Shown here: one piece after another, positions 37,034 to 45,607 of the stretch
Numbering within the stretch: position 1 is the stretch's first letter
How the letters are laid out: each line of letters starts with the position of its first letter
From: an uncultured Prevotellaceae bacterium
GTDB taxonomy: Bacteria; Bacteroidota; Bacteroidia; Bacteroidales; Bacteroidaceae
Length of the DNA: 64,000 bases
NCBI GenBank assembly: GCA_946405695.1
Contig: CAMJIA010000001.1
Location: 1-64,000, forward strand
Direction of reading: 5' to 3'
Position numbers and translations under genes: made by a program
Notes under the pieces: generated by a model
The model's database searches: none
Seen by the model: the letters and a program-made list of their open reading frames with translations, nothing else
What the model was told of the DNA's origin: nothing

Positions 37034-37477
37034 ATGAAGAAATTCCAAATACTGTTGCTGACGCTATCGTTGACAGCCTGCAACATGATGCAAAACGACG
37101 AAGACCAGGCAACGGCTGTTGCTGTTGAGTGGGGAGAGGCTTTCTTTAACTGCGACTACCACGCTGCCGAGGCGCTATGTACTCCTGAGAGTCGTCGCTG
37201 GCTGCAGTTTGCAGCTTCCAACACCACACAGCAAGACCTTGACCTGCTGAAACAGCATGCTGCCGAGGTGGAAGCTACTGATTTCTTCCCAGAAGCTAAT
37301 GATACCCTGCGCGTAGTGGAACTGGTGGTGCGCAACAGCGTAAAACCTACCGTTGCTGGCGAAGAGCCCTCACAAATCGACAAGGCATTGTTCCATACCA
37401 CCGTTGTCAAGCGCAACGGCAACTGGCTGGTTAGAATGGCAAGCCTACCGCAAAGTGGAAGGCAAAGTCGCGACTGA
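37034..37477 (+). CDS. small lipoprotein, NTF2-like/DUF4878-like
   Basis: A 147-residue lipoprotein (lipobox LTAC, Cys16). The mature part (WGEAFFNCDYHAAEALCTPES ... DKALFHTTVVKRNGNWLV in short) has the cone-shaped NTF2-like pattern of DUF4878 proteins, probably binding a small ligand or a partner at the membrane. Function unknown. Its 3' end overlaps the convergent BamA/TamA-like gene by 47 nt. Confidence 0.72.
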   Translation: MKKFQILLLTLSLTACNMMQNDEDQATAVAVEWGEAFFNCDYHAAEALCTPESRRWLQFAASNTTQQDLDLLKQHAAEVEATDFFPEANDTLRVVELVVRNSVKPTVAGEEPSQIDKALFHTTVVKRNGNWLVRMASLPQSGRQSRD

Positions 37478-39641
37478 GTTTCGGATGGAGTAGCGGGAAG
37501 TGGCCTATGTGGTCATCATAGGCAGGATTGACCGCCTTCATACCCATATCGAAACGTACCAGGAAGAAGTCGAAGTTCAGACGGATGCCCAAGCCATAGC
37601 TGGCAGCCAGCTGGTCCCAGAATTCAGAGAACTTGAATTGTCCTCCCGGCTGGTCTTCATAGTCGCGCAGCGTCCAGATGTTACCAGCATCAATAAACAG
37701 CGCTCCGCTGAATTTCCAGAACAACTTGGCACGATACTCCATATTCAGGTCCAGCTTCATGTCGCCCGTCTGGTTGATGAAGTCAATACGTCCGTCTGTC
37801 CCCACAAACTTACCAGGTCCCAACGAGCGCACGCTCCATCCTCTGACACTATTGGCACCTCCTGAGAAGAAGCGTTTCTCGAAAGGCAGGATAGTGCTGT
37901 TACCATAAGGATAGGCAATGCCGAAGCCCACGTGGAACACCAGCTGGTTGTTGAAGCTGAGGTTGATATTGCGTGTATAGTCAAACGTTCCTCTGGCATA
38001 CTGCGCATAGGCAATATCCAGGAAGGTGTATTGTCCATCTTCGTTCGTATGGAAGTGAAGACCATGCGCCAGCCATCCCAGCACGTTGCCTGCCGTCTCC
38101 ACATTAGCCTTGATAGCCCAACGATTATTGCTGTACGAGTAGCCCACACCTGTTCGCATGATGAAGATGTTCTCGTAGTTGTAGCGCAGAATAGAGTTAC
38201 GCGACGAGCTGTTGTTCAGATACTCGTTCTCGAAGGTGGCGCTAATCCACGGCATGTAGATATAGTTCAGGTCCAACAGGTCTACCGTATAGCGGTCTTG
38301 ACGCCTTTGGTCGTTCCACTTGTAGCGCCATCCCACAGAGAACACACGGCGGTGGAACTCAGGACGGTCCTGCAGGTCGTAGTTAGTGGCCAGCTCTGAG
38401 GTAGCATTGATGCGGCGACGGAAGCTCCTGGGAAGGAAGGGCGCAATAAATCGTGGGAAGGTCAGGCGCGAACCAATACTGTATTCAATAAAGTTACCAC
38501 TACCATAGTCTTCCAGTCCTCTGATGGCCTCATAGGCACCACGCAGTTCGATGGAAAAAGTCTCCGAGCCACGAAACAGGTTACGGTTCTGGAAGGTGAC
38601 GGTGAGTGCTGCACCAAGGTCGCCGGAAGTGTTGGTACCCTCTGGCTGGACAGAGATGGTCGACGACTTGTTCATGCTCAGGTTAATGTCGCAGTCGAGC
38701 ACAGGTTCGTCTTCACGCTCGTGGAAGTTAATGCTGGTATAGCGCACAATACCCAGACGTCCGAAGTGGTTGTAGGTGTTACGCAGGTCGCGCGCCGTAT
38801 AGATGCCACCCTTCTCAAGGAAAGTGTTACGTCTCAGAACCCTCGCACGCAGAGGAATAACAGGGTTGTCAGGGTCTCCGCTGAGGTAATTGATTTGACC
38901 TATCGTATAGACATCATGCGGTCTGGCCGAGGTCTTGCTATCCTGATAGGGATGCAGCACCAGTGTGAGGTCTATCTGGTTGGAACTCTCTATGGAGTCA
39001 GCGTGATAGGTAATGAAATCTTTGTTGAATCGGTAGTAACCCCGATTGACGAGATACTGTGTAATCCGTGAACGCTCACTATCCAGATTGTCGGCATTGA
39101 ACACCATCCCTTCCTGCAACACGCGACGCGCAGGGGGTATCTGGTCCAGCAGACGGGCAATGGCAGTATCCTGGATATCATAGTTTACACTACGCAGGAA
39201 GTACGGCACACCAGGATGCAGCGTGTAGAGCGTGCGCAGCTTCTTGCCTTTCTTCTGAATGGCTACGTCGGCAGTGGCACGCAGATATCCCAGGTTCTGC
39301 ATCTGGGTCTGCAGCGACTGCAACGACTGCAGGGTTTGTATGGAGTCATATAGCTCTGGTGGTTCACCCATGTTGCGCAACATGCGGTTTATCCATTTCG
39401 TAGTGTCACGTCCCGATAGCGAATAGGTTTTCAAGGGCAGCTTGGCAGTAGAGAACCATCGCGAGTTGCCTTGTTGACGGATAAAAGAACGCATGTCACT
39501 CAGGCTGATATAGCGTGCTGGCTCATCGCAACGCAAATCAGCCCGGTCAAGCAGATACTCTCCGTCAGGGACATACTTTGTCTCTGCACAACTGGTAACG
39601 AGGAGTACTAAAACTACATAAAAAAATAATCTCTCTCGCAT
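37431..39641 (-). CDS. BamA/TamA-family outer-membrane protein with lipoprotein signal
   Basis: A 736-residue outer-membrane protein with a lipobox (LVTSC, Cys18), three POTRA-like repeats in the first 350 residues and a C-terminal 16-strand barrel (Bac_surface_Ag/Omp85). Omp85 landmarks are the lid-loop-type VRGW (GANSVRGWSVRSLG), FIDAGNIW and the aromatic end AVGLPF. The lipid anchor is a Bacteroidetes feature. A role in inserting or exporting outer-membrane proteins is likely. The start is set at 39641 by the signal peptide. Confidence 0.9.
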   Translation of the reverse strand: MRERLFFYVVLVLLVTSCAETKYVPDGEYLLDRADLRCDEPARYISLSDMRSFIRQQGNSRWFSTAKLPLKTYSLSGRDTTKWINRMLRNMGEPPELYDSIQTLQSLQSLQTQMQNLGYLRATADVAIQKKGKKLRTLYTLHPGVPYFLRSVNYDIQDTAIARLLDQIPPARRVLQEGMVFNADNLDSERSRITQYLVNRGYYRFNKDFITYHADSIESSNQIDLTLVLHPYQDSKTSARPHDVYTIGQINYLSGDPDNPVIPLRARVLRRNTFLEKGGIYTARDLRNTYNHFGRLGIVRYTSINFHEREDEPVLDCDINLSMNKSSTISVQPEGTNTSGDLGAALTVTFQNRNLFRGSETFSIELRGAYEAIRGLEDYGSGNFIEYSIGSRLTFPRFIAPFLPRSFRRRINATSELATNYDLQDRPEFHRRVFSVGWRYKWNDQRRQDRYTVDLLDLNYIYMPWISATFENEYLNNSSSRNSILRYNYENIFIMRTGVGYSYSNNRWAIKANVETAGNVLGWLAHGLHFHTNEDGQYTFLDIAYAQYARGTFDYTRNINLSFNNQLVFHVGFGIAYPYGNSTILPFEKRFFSGGANSVRGWSVRSLGPGKFVGTDGRIDFINQTGDMKLDLNMEYRAKLFWKFSGALFIDAGNIWTLRDYEDQPGGQFKFSEFWDQLAASYGLGIRLNFDFFLVRFDMGMKAVNPAYDDHIGHFPLLHPKLSRDFAFHFAVGLPF

Positions 39642-39696
39642 TTTGGTGACAAATTTACAAATTTTTTCGTATCTTTGCGACAAAAATCAGAAAAAA

Positions 39697-40434
39697 ATGC
39701 TGTCAAAGAATCAAATAAAGTGGGTACACTCCCTGGAACTGAAGAAAAATCGTAATAAAGAAGGCCTCTTCGTGGCCGAAGGACCCAAGGTTGTTGGCGA
39801 CCTGCTACGTGCAGGCTACGTGGCACGTTCCATTTTCTCTACCACCGAGCGCCCCAACGCCCAGCTCATCACCGACGACGAACTTCGTAAACTCAGTTTC
39901 TTGCAACATCCGCAGGAGGTCCTTGCCGTCTTCGACATACCTGCCACCGCTCACCTCTTACCTCTTACCCCGAACCCCGAACCTCTCAGTTCTCAACTCT
40001 CATTGGCCCTCGACGGCGTTCAGGACCCTGGCAACCTGGGCACCATCATCCGCATTGCCGACTGGTTTGGCATCCAGACCATCTTCTGTTCTGAGGATAC
40101 TGCCGACTGCTACAATCCCAAGGTGGTACAGGCCACGATGGGCAGCCTCGCGCACGTACATATTATATATATTGACCTTGAAGCGTTCCTCCAGTCTGTC
40201 GACTGCCCCATCTACGGCACCCTACTCGATGGCCAGAACATCTACCAGCAGCAGCTTTCCACCGGGGGTATCATCGTCATGGGCAACGAGGGCAACGGCA
40301 TCTCCCCAGCCATTCGCCAGCTTGTCACCCACAAGCTGCTCATTCCCAACTACAACACCTCTGGCGAAACCGCTGAGAGCCTTAACGTCGCCATCGCTAC
40401 CGCCATCACTTGCGCCGAGTTCCGTCGCAGATGA
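39697..40434 (+). CDS. SpoU/TrmH-family RNA 2'-O-methyltransferase
   Basis: A 245-residue SPOUT methyltransferase that methylates a ribose in rRNA or tRNA with S-adenosylmethionine. An N-terminal substrate-binding domain (residues 15-85, EGLFVAEGPKVVGDLL) precedes the knotted domain with ALDGVQDPGNLGTIIRIADWFG (motif 1), IIVMGNEGNGI (motif 2) and NYNTSGETAESLNVAIATAI (motif 3), the last in short. The target is unknown. ATG 39697 follows a TATCTTTG promoter. Confidence 0.93.
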   Translation: MLSKNQIKWVHSLELKKNRNKEGLFVAEGPKVVGDLLRAGYVARSIFSTTERPNAQLITDDELRKLSFLQHPQEVLAVFDIPATAHLLPLTPNPEPLSSQLSLALDGVQDPGNLGTIIRIADWFGIQTIFCSEDTADCYNPKVVQATMGSLAHVHIIYIDLEAFLQSVDCPIYGTLLDGQNIYQQQLSTGGIIVMGNEGNGISPAIRQLVTHKLLIPNYNTSGETAESLNVAIATAITCAEFRRR

Positions 40435-40526
40435 CACTTTAGAGTGGAATTATTTGCAGATTTCTGTTTAATCTTAGTGATTATTCCTGTCTTTTTTGTA
40501 TATTTGCAACAAAATGTGCACTTTTT

Positions 40527-40664
40527 ATGGCAAACAACGTAACACCACTGCTCGCCGCACTTCGCGAGCAAAAAGCGATGAAGATGAAGGGCGGAATCTA
40601 TCACAAGACGCAGATAGACCTGACCTACAACTCGAACCACATCGAGGTATGTGAAAGACAATAG
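40527..40664 (+). pseudogene. truncated Fic-family N-terminus
   Basis: A 45-codon frame whose first 40 residues (LREQKAMKMKGGIYHKTQ, then IDLTYNSNHIE) match the start of a Fic subfamily that continues into the inhibitory helix [S/T]xxxE[G/N]. The match ends at the motif Glu40; the next residue is Val instead of Gly and a stop comes four codons later. Seven bases further on the intact Fic gene of another subclass begins. It has its own promoter-like TATATTTG near 40499. It is best read as the stump of a replaced Fic gene. Confidence 0.7.
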
Positions 40665-40670
40665 AAATAC

Positions 40671-41738
40671 ATGAAACAAGAGACGAAAGACATATTATTG
40701 CGATTGCTGCAGCAGCACAAGGAACTGGGCATATCAGAGCAGATAGACTACCAGAAGTTCTATCTGTACTCTATCATTACGCATTCTACAGCCATCGAGG
40801 GCTCTACGGTGACAGAGGTGGAGGCGCAACTGCTGTTCGACGAGGGCATCACATCGAGCAAGCGCACCATGATGGAGCAGATGATGAACCTGGACCTGAA
40901 AGTGGCCTACGACTATGGCATGCAATGGATTAGGCAGCATGAGGACATTACGGTGGATTGGCTCGTCCTGCTGGCTTCTAAGGTGATGGCTCGCACGGGT
41001 TCAGAGTATCATGCTGCGGGAGGTGATTTCTCAGCCGCAAAAGGTGAACTGCGCAAACTGAACGTTACAGCCGGATTGGGTGGCAAGTCGTATATGTCGT
41101 ACCTGAAGGTGCCTGCCCGTCTGGCCGCTTTCTGCGAAGAACTCAATCGCAGGCGTAAGGCCATTGATGCCAACGACGTGGTAGCCATCTATGAACTGAG
41201 TTTCTGGGCGCACTTCGAGTTGGTGACCATCCATCCCTGGGCTGACGGCAACGGACGTACCTGCCGCCTGCTGATGAATTTGCTGCAGATGGAGTTCGAC
41301 TTGTTGCCGACAAAGATATTGAAAGAGGATAAAGCCGAATATATCCAGGCGCTCATCGATACCAGAGAGCAGGAGGACATTAATATTTTCCTCGATTGCA
41401 TGGCCCGCCTGCATTGCCAGCATCTGAAGACGGATATCGACCAATATCTCAAATCGGTAGTTTCGACTACCGAAATGGTCGATAAACAAGCGTTAAAGCA
41501 GAAAATGGTCGATAAATGGTCGATAAAGCCATCTTTGGCAGAGAAAATGGTCGATATTTTGGAATATGTGGCCAATAAAGACGAATTCACCACAGAGCAA
41601 ATCGTCGCTCACTTCGGCTTCAATGCCACTACGGCCAAGCGCTACCTGCGCCAACTCACCGAGTTTGGCTATCTGGAGGCACATGGAGGCAACAAGAACA
41701 GAACCTATCAACGTACGGATCATGAAGCAATATCGTAG
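40671..41738 (+). CDS. Fic-family protein (likely AMPylase)
   Basis: A 355-residue protein with the catalytic loop HPWADGNGR at 188-196 (consensus HPFx[D/E]GNGR), which transfers AMP from ATP to hydroxyl groups on target proteins. An N-terminal STAIEG (39-44) fits the inhibitory motif [S/T]xxxE[G/N], giving a self-inhibited class II Fic. The C-terminus has a winged helix (about 290-345). Between them is a linker with three MVDK-type repeats (EMVDKQAL, KMVDKWSI, KMVDILEY). No antitoxin gene flanks it. A hairpin terminator follows at 41827. Confidence 0.9.
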   Translation: MKQETKDILLRLLQQHKELGISEQIDYQKFYLYSIITHSTAIEGSTVTEVEAQLLFDEGITSSKRTMMEQMMNLDLKVAYDYGMQWIRQHEDITVDWLVLLASKVMARTGSEYHAAGGDFSAAKGELRKLNVTAGLGGKSYMSYLKVPARLAAFCEELNRRRKAIDANDVVAIYELSFWAHFELVTIHPWADGNGRTCRLLMNLLQMEFDLLPTKILKEDKAEYIQALIDTREQEDINIFLDCMARLHCQHLKTDIDQYLKSVVSTTEMVDKQALKQKMVDKWSIKPSLAEKMVDILEYVANKDEFTTEQIVAHFGFNATTAKRYLRQLTEFGYLEAHGGNKNRTYQRTDHEAIS

Positions 41739-41826
41739 GAAGGTCGTTCGGCCGTCGTTGGTATATCGTAGCAAGGGCGTAGGATAGGCGTATTGCAAAC
41801 CGAGTGTGAACCGACAGAGACGAAAA

Positions 41827-41870
41827 AGCATCCAGCCGCATTTTCAGCAGTTGGATGCTCTCGTTTTTTA
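41827..41870 (+). terminator. intrinsic terminator after the Fic gene
   Basis: AGCATCCA (41827) pairs with TGGATGCT (41852-41859), followed by TCGTTTTTTA. Confidence 0.8.
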
Positions 41871-41925
41871 GAGATGGGGACCTTTTAATCAGACCTCATA
41901 CATCTTACATCAGACCTCTTACATC

Positions 41926-42042
41926 TCACATGTAGATCGGCCCGTATCCTGCGCAACTCGTGGTGGTGATGGCCGTCAGGAAGGCTGTGAGTGCGGCTAC
42001 TATGACCTTCACCGCAATCTCAATGAAACTTTGTTTCTTCAT
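41926..42042 (-). CDS. smalltalk protein
   Basis: A 38-residue protein beginning MKKQSFIEIAVKVIVAAL with a single hydrophobic helix and the TTTSC ending block. It matches the Bacteroidales smalltalk family of very short proteins found beside HU-like genes. Here too it follows the HU-HIG gene (65 nt downstream, same strand). Function unknown; a small membrane or lipoprotein-like peptide is possible, as the Cys30 context resembles a lipobox. Confidence 0.75.
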   Translation of the reverse strand: MKKQSFIEIAVKVIVAALTAFLTAITTTSCAGYGPIYM

Positions 42043-42107
42043 AGTCTCAAGTTTTTAGTTTCAAGAAGTGAGGGCTTCAGCCTTCAGACCTCGGCCCTCA
42101 AACTTCA

Positions 42108-42755
42108 TCAGTTGGTGTCGCCTGCGTCGTCATCGTCGGGGTTACCACCACCGCCGTTATCGCCTCCACCGTTGTCACCACCGGTATTCGAGCCACCATT
42201 GTCGCCTCCGGTGCTGGGCGTTACGGTACCCGTGCTACCACCCTGGTTCTGACCGCCGTTCTGGGTGCCGCCACCGTTTTCGTTTTGGTTCTCGCCACCC
42301 TCGTTCTCAGGGTCTTCCACATCGTTGGTGTCAGCCGAGGTGACGCGCTTCACGATCTTGCCTTCCTTGTCGTAGCAGGTGATGGCAATCTTGGTGGCCT
42401 GCAGCTCGTCCTTGACCTCCTTCGACGGGGTGAAGATGACGCGACGGGCAGAGATGAGCGAGGTCTTCACATCCTCCACGTTCTGCACACTCTTGGAGCG
42501 CACTCCGAAGCGCATGCTGCCGAGTCCTGGCAGGGGCACGTTGTGACCTTCGGTGGCCCAGGTGCGGATGACCTCACCGGCTGCGTCCCAAGCGGCCTTG
42601 ATGACGCCGATGCTCATACCTGTTCGCTTAGAAGCCTCCTCGATGACCTTGCTGGAGTCCAGCGTGTTGTACAGGTGTGCCGAGAGCACGAATGCCAGCT
42701 TCTCGACATTCTTTTCGAACGATACGTTCTGTTGCTTAGCTTTGATTTGAATCAT
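42108..42755 (-). CDS. HU-HIG-like DNA-binding protein with Gly/Asn/Asp-rich tail
   Basis: A 215-residue protein. Residues 1-125 form an HU/IHF-like domain of the HU-HIG type (ASKRTGMSIGVIKAAWDAAGEVI, PLPGLGSMRFGVR), which should bind DNA. Residues about 150-215 are a disordered tail rich in Gly, Asn, Asp and Thr (NGGGTQNGGQNQGG type), ending in an acidic DDDD stretch. The tail length may vary between strains. The start is set at 42755, where the family begins (MIQIKAKQ); the upstream frame is spurious. It lies between DUF4248 and the smalltalk gene. Confidence 0.85.
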   Translation of the reverse strand: MIQIKAKQQNVSFEKNVEKLAFVLSAHLYNTLDSSKVIEEASKRTGMSIGVIKAAWDAAGEVIRTWATEGHNVPLPGLGSMRFGVRSKSVQNVEDVKTSLISARRVIFTPSKEVKDELQATKIAITCYDKEGKIVKRVTSADTNDVEDPENEGGENQNENGGGTQNGGQNQGGSTGTVTPSTGGDNGGSNTGGDNGGGDNGGGGNPDDDDAGDTN

Positions 42756-42977
42756 AATTTTTTTACTTTTAAAATGTTGAACAATAGGGTAACTTTTTTG
42801 TCTCGTTTTTGCTGCCTCCGGAGTCTGCACGTGTTGGTCCCGGGAGTGTGCAAGTGTAGCCTCGGGGAGTCTGCAAATGTAGGCGCTCGCGCCTGCGTTC
42901 TTAAGACAGTACAAAGGTACGACATCGGCGGAGCGCGTTGGTGGTCTTTGGTGGACATCAGCGAAACAAAATTAAAA

Positions 42978-43172
42978 TTATTGCATTTCGTCCGGCACAT
43001 CGATACAATAGTCGTCGACCACATATCGGACGGCTCTTGGGGGAAGCGTTTGAGAGCGTGGTGAAACGCCCATTTCGGCCAGCACTTCCCTGCGCGAGTT
43101 CAGGTACCTGCGAAACGTGTTGGCACTCACGCCAGCCAGCCGTGCCAGTTCTGATTTATACATCGCTTTCAT
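42978..43172 (-). CDS. DUF4248-like protein
   Basis: A 64-residue protein with one helix-turn-helix-like segment (SELARLAGVSANTFRRYL) and RAVRYVVDDYCID at the end, the pattern of DUF4248 proteins in Bacteroidales. These commonly sit beside the primase-like and HU-HIG genes, as here. It probably binds DNA. Confidence 0.78.
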   Translation of the reverse strand: MKAMYKSELARLAGVSANTFRRYLNSRREVLAEMGVSPRSQTLPPRAVRYVVDDYCIDVPDEMQ

Positions 43173-43181
43173 CTTTAATTG

Positions 43182-43209
43182 TCCATTATCAATTATCCAT
43201 TATCAATTA
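43182..43209. repeat. 14-bp tandem repeat, two copies
   Basis: TCCATTATCAATTA at 43182-43195 and 43196-43209, overlapping the stop of the primase-like gene. Confidence 0.8.
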
Positions 43210-44095
43210 GACCTTTGACATAAAGGTCGCTAAAGTCCTTGCAGCCCTGCGGCAATTGGTGATGCACCAGCGAGGGCAAAACCTTTTGCAACTGGAGGAA
43301 GAGGCGTTCGCCAGGGGCGTCATTGTCAGGAAACATGTGGAAGGTCAACGATAACGAAGACGATAACGATAACAACAGCTCCGCATCCTTCTTAGTGAGA
43401 AGTGTGGCTGACGGTATGGCGATAGCCTTGTGGCCGGCTGAGAGCATGGCCCAGCAATCCGAGCACCCTTCGGTAATGAATAGCTGTTCGCCCGGCTTCA
43501 GGAGGTTCAAAACAGGCAGGTTGTAGATGTTGCACTCAGCCCCTTGTGGAAACCTAAATCGAGGCGTAGAACCTTTCACAAGATTGCGATTCTGAATGCC
43601 AATCAATTTGCCCTCGCGGTCGTAGTAAGGCGTCTGTAACCAAGGCACACCCTGTTTGTCTTTCCACGATGTTAGGCGGCACCAGCGCACAACTCTTGGG
43701 TCAAGATGTCGCTCTTCAAAGAGAAACTTCCGAGCTTCATCGTTCAGCCAAGGACGCTCAAAGAAACGCTCATACCGACTCGCATCAAACGGCTTCGGAG
43801 GTCTGTCTTCCTCAGGCTTGTATTCCGTCAGAATAATGTTGTTTTCATCAGCCAGCCAGCGGCAAGCCTCCCGAAAGTCCTTCCTCAGATACTTCATCAC
43901 GAGGTCAATAGGGCCGCCCGACTCACCGCACACGAAGCAGCGGTAGGTATTCTTGCTCACCTTAAAAGACAGGCTCGCATGATGATCGTCGTGGAACGGA
44001 CAAAGACATTTATGCATTCGTACTTGGAGTCCAAGTCGCTCTGCGACCCCCTCAATGGGAAGGTCGCGGAGCTTTTGCAATTGAAACTTATCCAT
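43193..44095 (-). CDS. CHC2 zinc-finger/TOPRIM primase-like protein
   Basis: A 300-residue primase-like protein. The N-terminal CHC2-type zinc finger is visible (CPFHDDHHASLSF ... YRCFVCGESGG), and a TOPRIM domain follows (LFITEGCSDCWAMLSAG with the catalytic Glu, then FPDNDAPGE with DxD). It lacks the DnaG core helicase-binding domain, which resembles primases of mobile elements. It overlaps the DUF3987-like gene's stop region and is co-transcribed with it. A GTG at 44101 is an alternative start. Confidence 0.88.
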   Translation of the reverse strand: MDKFQLQKLRDLPIEGVAERLGLQVRMHKCLCPFHDDHHASLSFKVSKNTYRCFVCGESGGPIDLVMKYLRKDFREACRWLADENNIILTEYKPEEDRPPKPFDASRYERFFERPWLNDEARKFLFEERHLDPRVVRWCRLTSWKDKQGVPWLQTPYYDREGKLIGIQNRNLVKGSTPRFRFPQGAECNIYNLPVLNLLKPGEQLFITEGCSDCWAMLSAGHKAIAIPSATLLTKKDAELLLSLSSSLSLTFHMFPDNDAPGERLFLQLQKVLPSLVHHQLPQGCKDFSDLYVKGLIDNG

Positions 44096-44097
44096 AG

Positions 44098-45402
44098 TCA
44101 CTCACCTTTAAGATATTCTTCAGTCTTGGTGTACAATCCCGTCTGGTTCGAGTAGGTGATGAACTTGCGGAACAGCCACTTGCGCAACTGTCCGTTGGTG
44201 CCCTCCTTGCTCTTACCGAGCTGAGTACGGAGTGCCTCCAGTTGCGCCTCGTTGAAGGTGTCGGGCAGGTCGTCGAGCATGTTCTTCGGGCCACGGCGCT
44301 GAGCCTCATTCATCGTGTCGGCATCTTTGCCCAGCATGTCGGCAAAGAGCTGCATCTTGCTCCACAGATCCCGATATACCAGCCATTCCACTACGTCGCC
44401 AATGGAACGTGTGTAGGTCTGATTATTGAGAATCCAAAGGATGCACCCAGCTTTCCATGCCGAGACCAGCGCACGCTTGGAGCAGTCCCACAGCACATCG
44501 TCGTCAACCAGGTCGGCCAGCGAAGCCATGTCCTGAGCCAGTTTGTCGGCCAACTTGTTCAGCGGACGGATGATGAAGCGCCCCTTCGTGATGTCGAGTC
44601 GTGCTAAGTACTCGTCCAACTTCTGGTAGAATTCCTCGGTGTACTTACCCTGTCGGGGTATGCGCCCGTCACGACTTTGGCGAGCCTTGTAAGAGAAAAA
44701 CATACGCCCGAAGGTTCCGTTGAACAGGTCGTTCTTGTAGTACTTGCGAGCAGCAAAAGGCGTGGCCGAGAGCGTCAGGTTAGCTCTGAGGATAGGGTTG
44801 CCCGTCACACCATCAGCCGTTGCACGCAGAGCCCCCGCACGCTGACGGTCATAGATGTTACGCAGCATCTGGCTTACCTGTTTGTGACCGCCACACATGC
44901 CGTCGGCCATTTCCACCTCGGGCATGTTCAGGTATTGCGTTCTGCCACCTTGAGCCTCCAGCGCCATCGCATTTTGAAGAAAAGCAGGACGCGTGGTGTC
45001 TGATGGTGGGAACCAGATGGCCACCTCGGGACGAGCAGGCTTCTCCTTATTGGCCGACTTCGTCTTCACCTGCTTCGACCATTCCACCAACTTCTTCAAC
45101 TCAGCATCGTCGTGCTGGCGGAAGTCGCGACAAATAGCCTCCACGAGGTTGGACAATTGGCCCTTGTTACAGCCCGAATCGCCCACCAGATTGGCCATCA
45201 TGCCCGTTGGCTCCTTCCAAGTGAGGTCGGGGTACTGAAATTCCGTGCCGCTGATGTGTGCGCCAAGTATGGGGAAGAGCATCGGAACCAGCGGTTCATG
45301 CATGTCTTTTGATGTCTGCGAGAGCAGCAAACGGATACATTCTGTGCCTTTGCCGAGGTTCGGCATAGCGGGCGCAGTCGCTTTTGAAATATCGTATCTC
45401 AT
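44098..45402 (-). CDS. DUF3987-like protein, primase partner
   Basis: A 434-residue protein resembling DUF3987, which in Bacteroidales elements pairs with the TOPRIM primase-like protein and looks like a divergent P-loop NTPase/helicase. The expected Walker A region reads NLVGDSGCNKGQLSNLV, which departs from GxxGxGK[S/T]; FPPSDTTRPAFLQNAM and NLTLSATPFAARKYY follow. The frame extends to 45474, but that extension overlaps the left arm of an inverted repeat, so I prefer ATG 45402. A function in replication of a mobile element is inferred only. Confidence 0.7.
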   Translation of the reverse strand: MRYDISKATAPAMPNLGKGTECIRLLLSQTSKDMHEPLVPMLFPILGAHISGTEFQYPDLTWKEPTGMMANLVGDSGCNKGQLSNLVEAICRDFRQHDDAELKKLVEWSKQVKTKSANKEKPARPEVAIWFPPSDTTRPAFLQNAMALEAQGGRTQYLNMPEVEMADGMCGGHKQVSQMLRNIYDRQRAGALRATADGVTGNPILRANLTLSATPFAARKYYKNDLFNGTFGRMFFSYKARQSRDGRIPRQGKYTEEFYQKLDEYLARLDITKGRFIIRPLNKLADKLAQDMASLADLVDDDVLWDCSKRALVSAWKAGCILWILNNQTYTRSIGDVVEWLVYRDLWSKMQLFADMLGKDADTMNEAQRRGPKNMLDDLPDTFNEAQLEALRTQLGKSKEGTNGQLRKWLFRKFITYSNQTGLYTKTEEYLKGE

Positions 45403-45452
45403 TGATATATTGCTTTTTAGATGAAACAAAACTGCAGCTAATGTGGTCTCGT

Positions 45453-45484
45453 GTTCCAGTTCCAGTTGTTCCAATTAATTTTCT
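45453..45484 (+). repeat. GTTCC array, left arm of inverted pair
   Basis: GTTCC repeats (GTTCCAGTTCCAG, then TTGTTCCAATTAA) that are about 80% identical by eye to the reverse complement of 45568-45599. The AT-rich stretch TATATATAACTATCTAATTATT lies between in part. Confidence 0.7.
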
Positions 45485-45567
45485 GACGGTTCCATTATAC
45501 CCTAATTCTATATATAACTATCTAATTATTAGTTAGTTATAAAGATTATAGAAGAGTATTTGTCCCT

Positions 45568-45599
45568 CAAATTTTAACTGGAACATTTGGAACTGGAAC
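45568..45599 (-). repeat. GTTCC array, right arm of inverted pair
   Basis: Read on the minus strand it gives GTTCCAGTTCC, then ATGTTCCAGTTAA, mirroring the left arm. It lies 9 bases from the 3' end of the unknown gene at 45608. Confidence 0.7.
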
Positions 45600-45607
45600 C
45601 TGAAACC

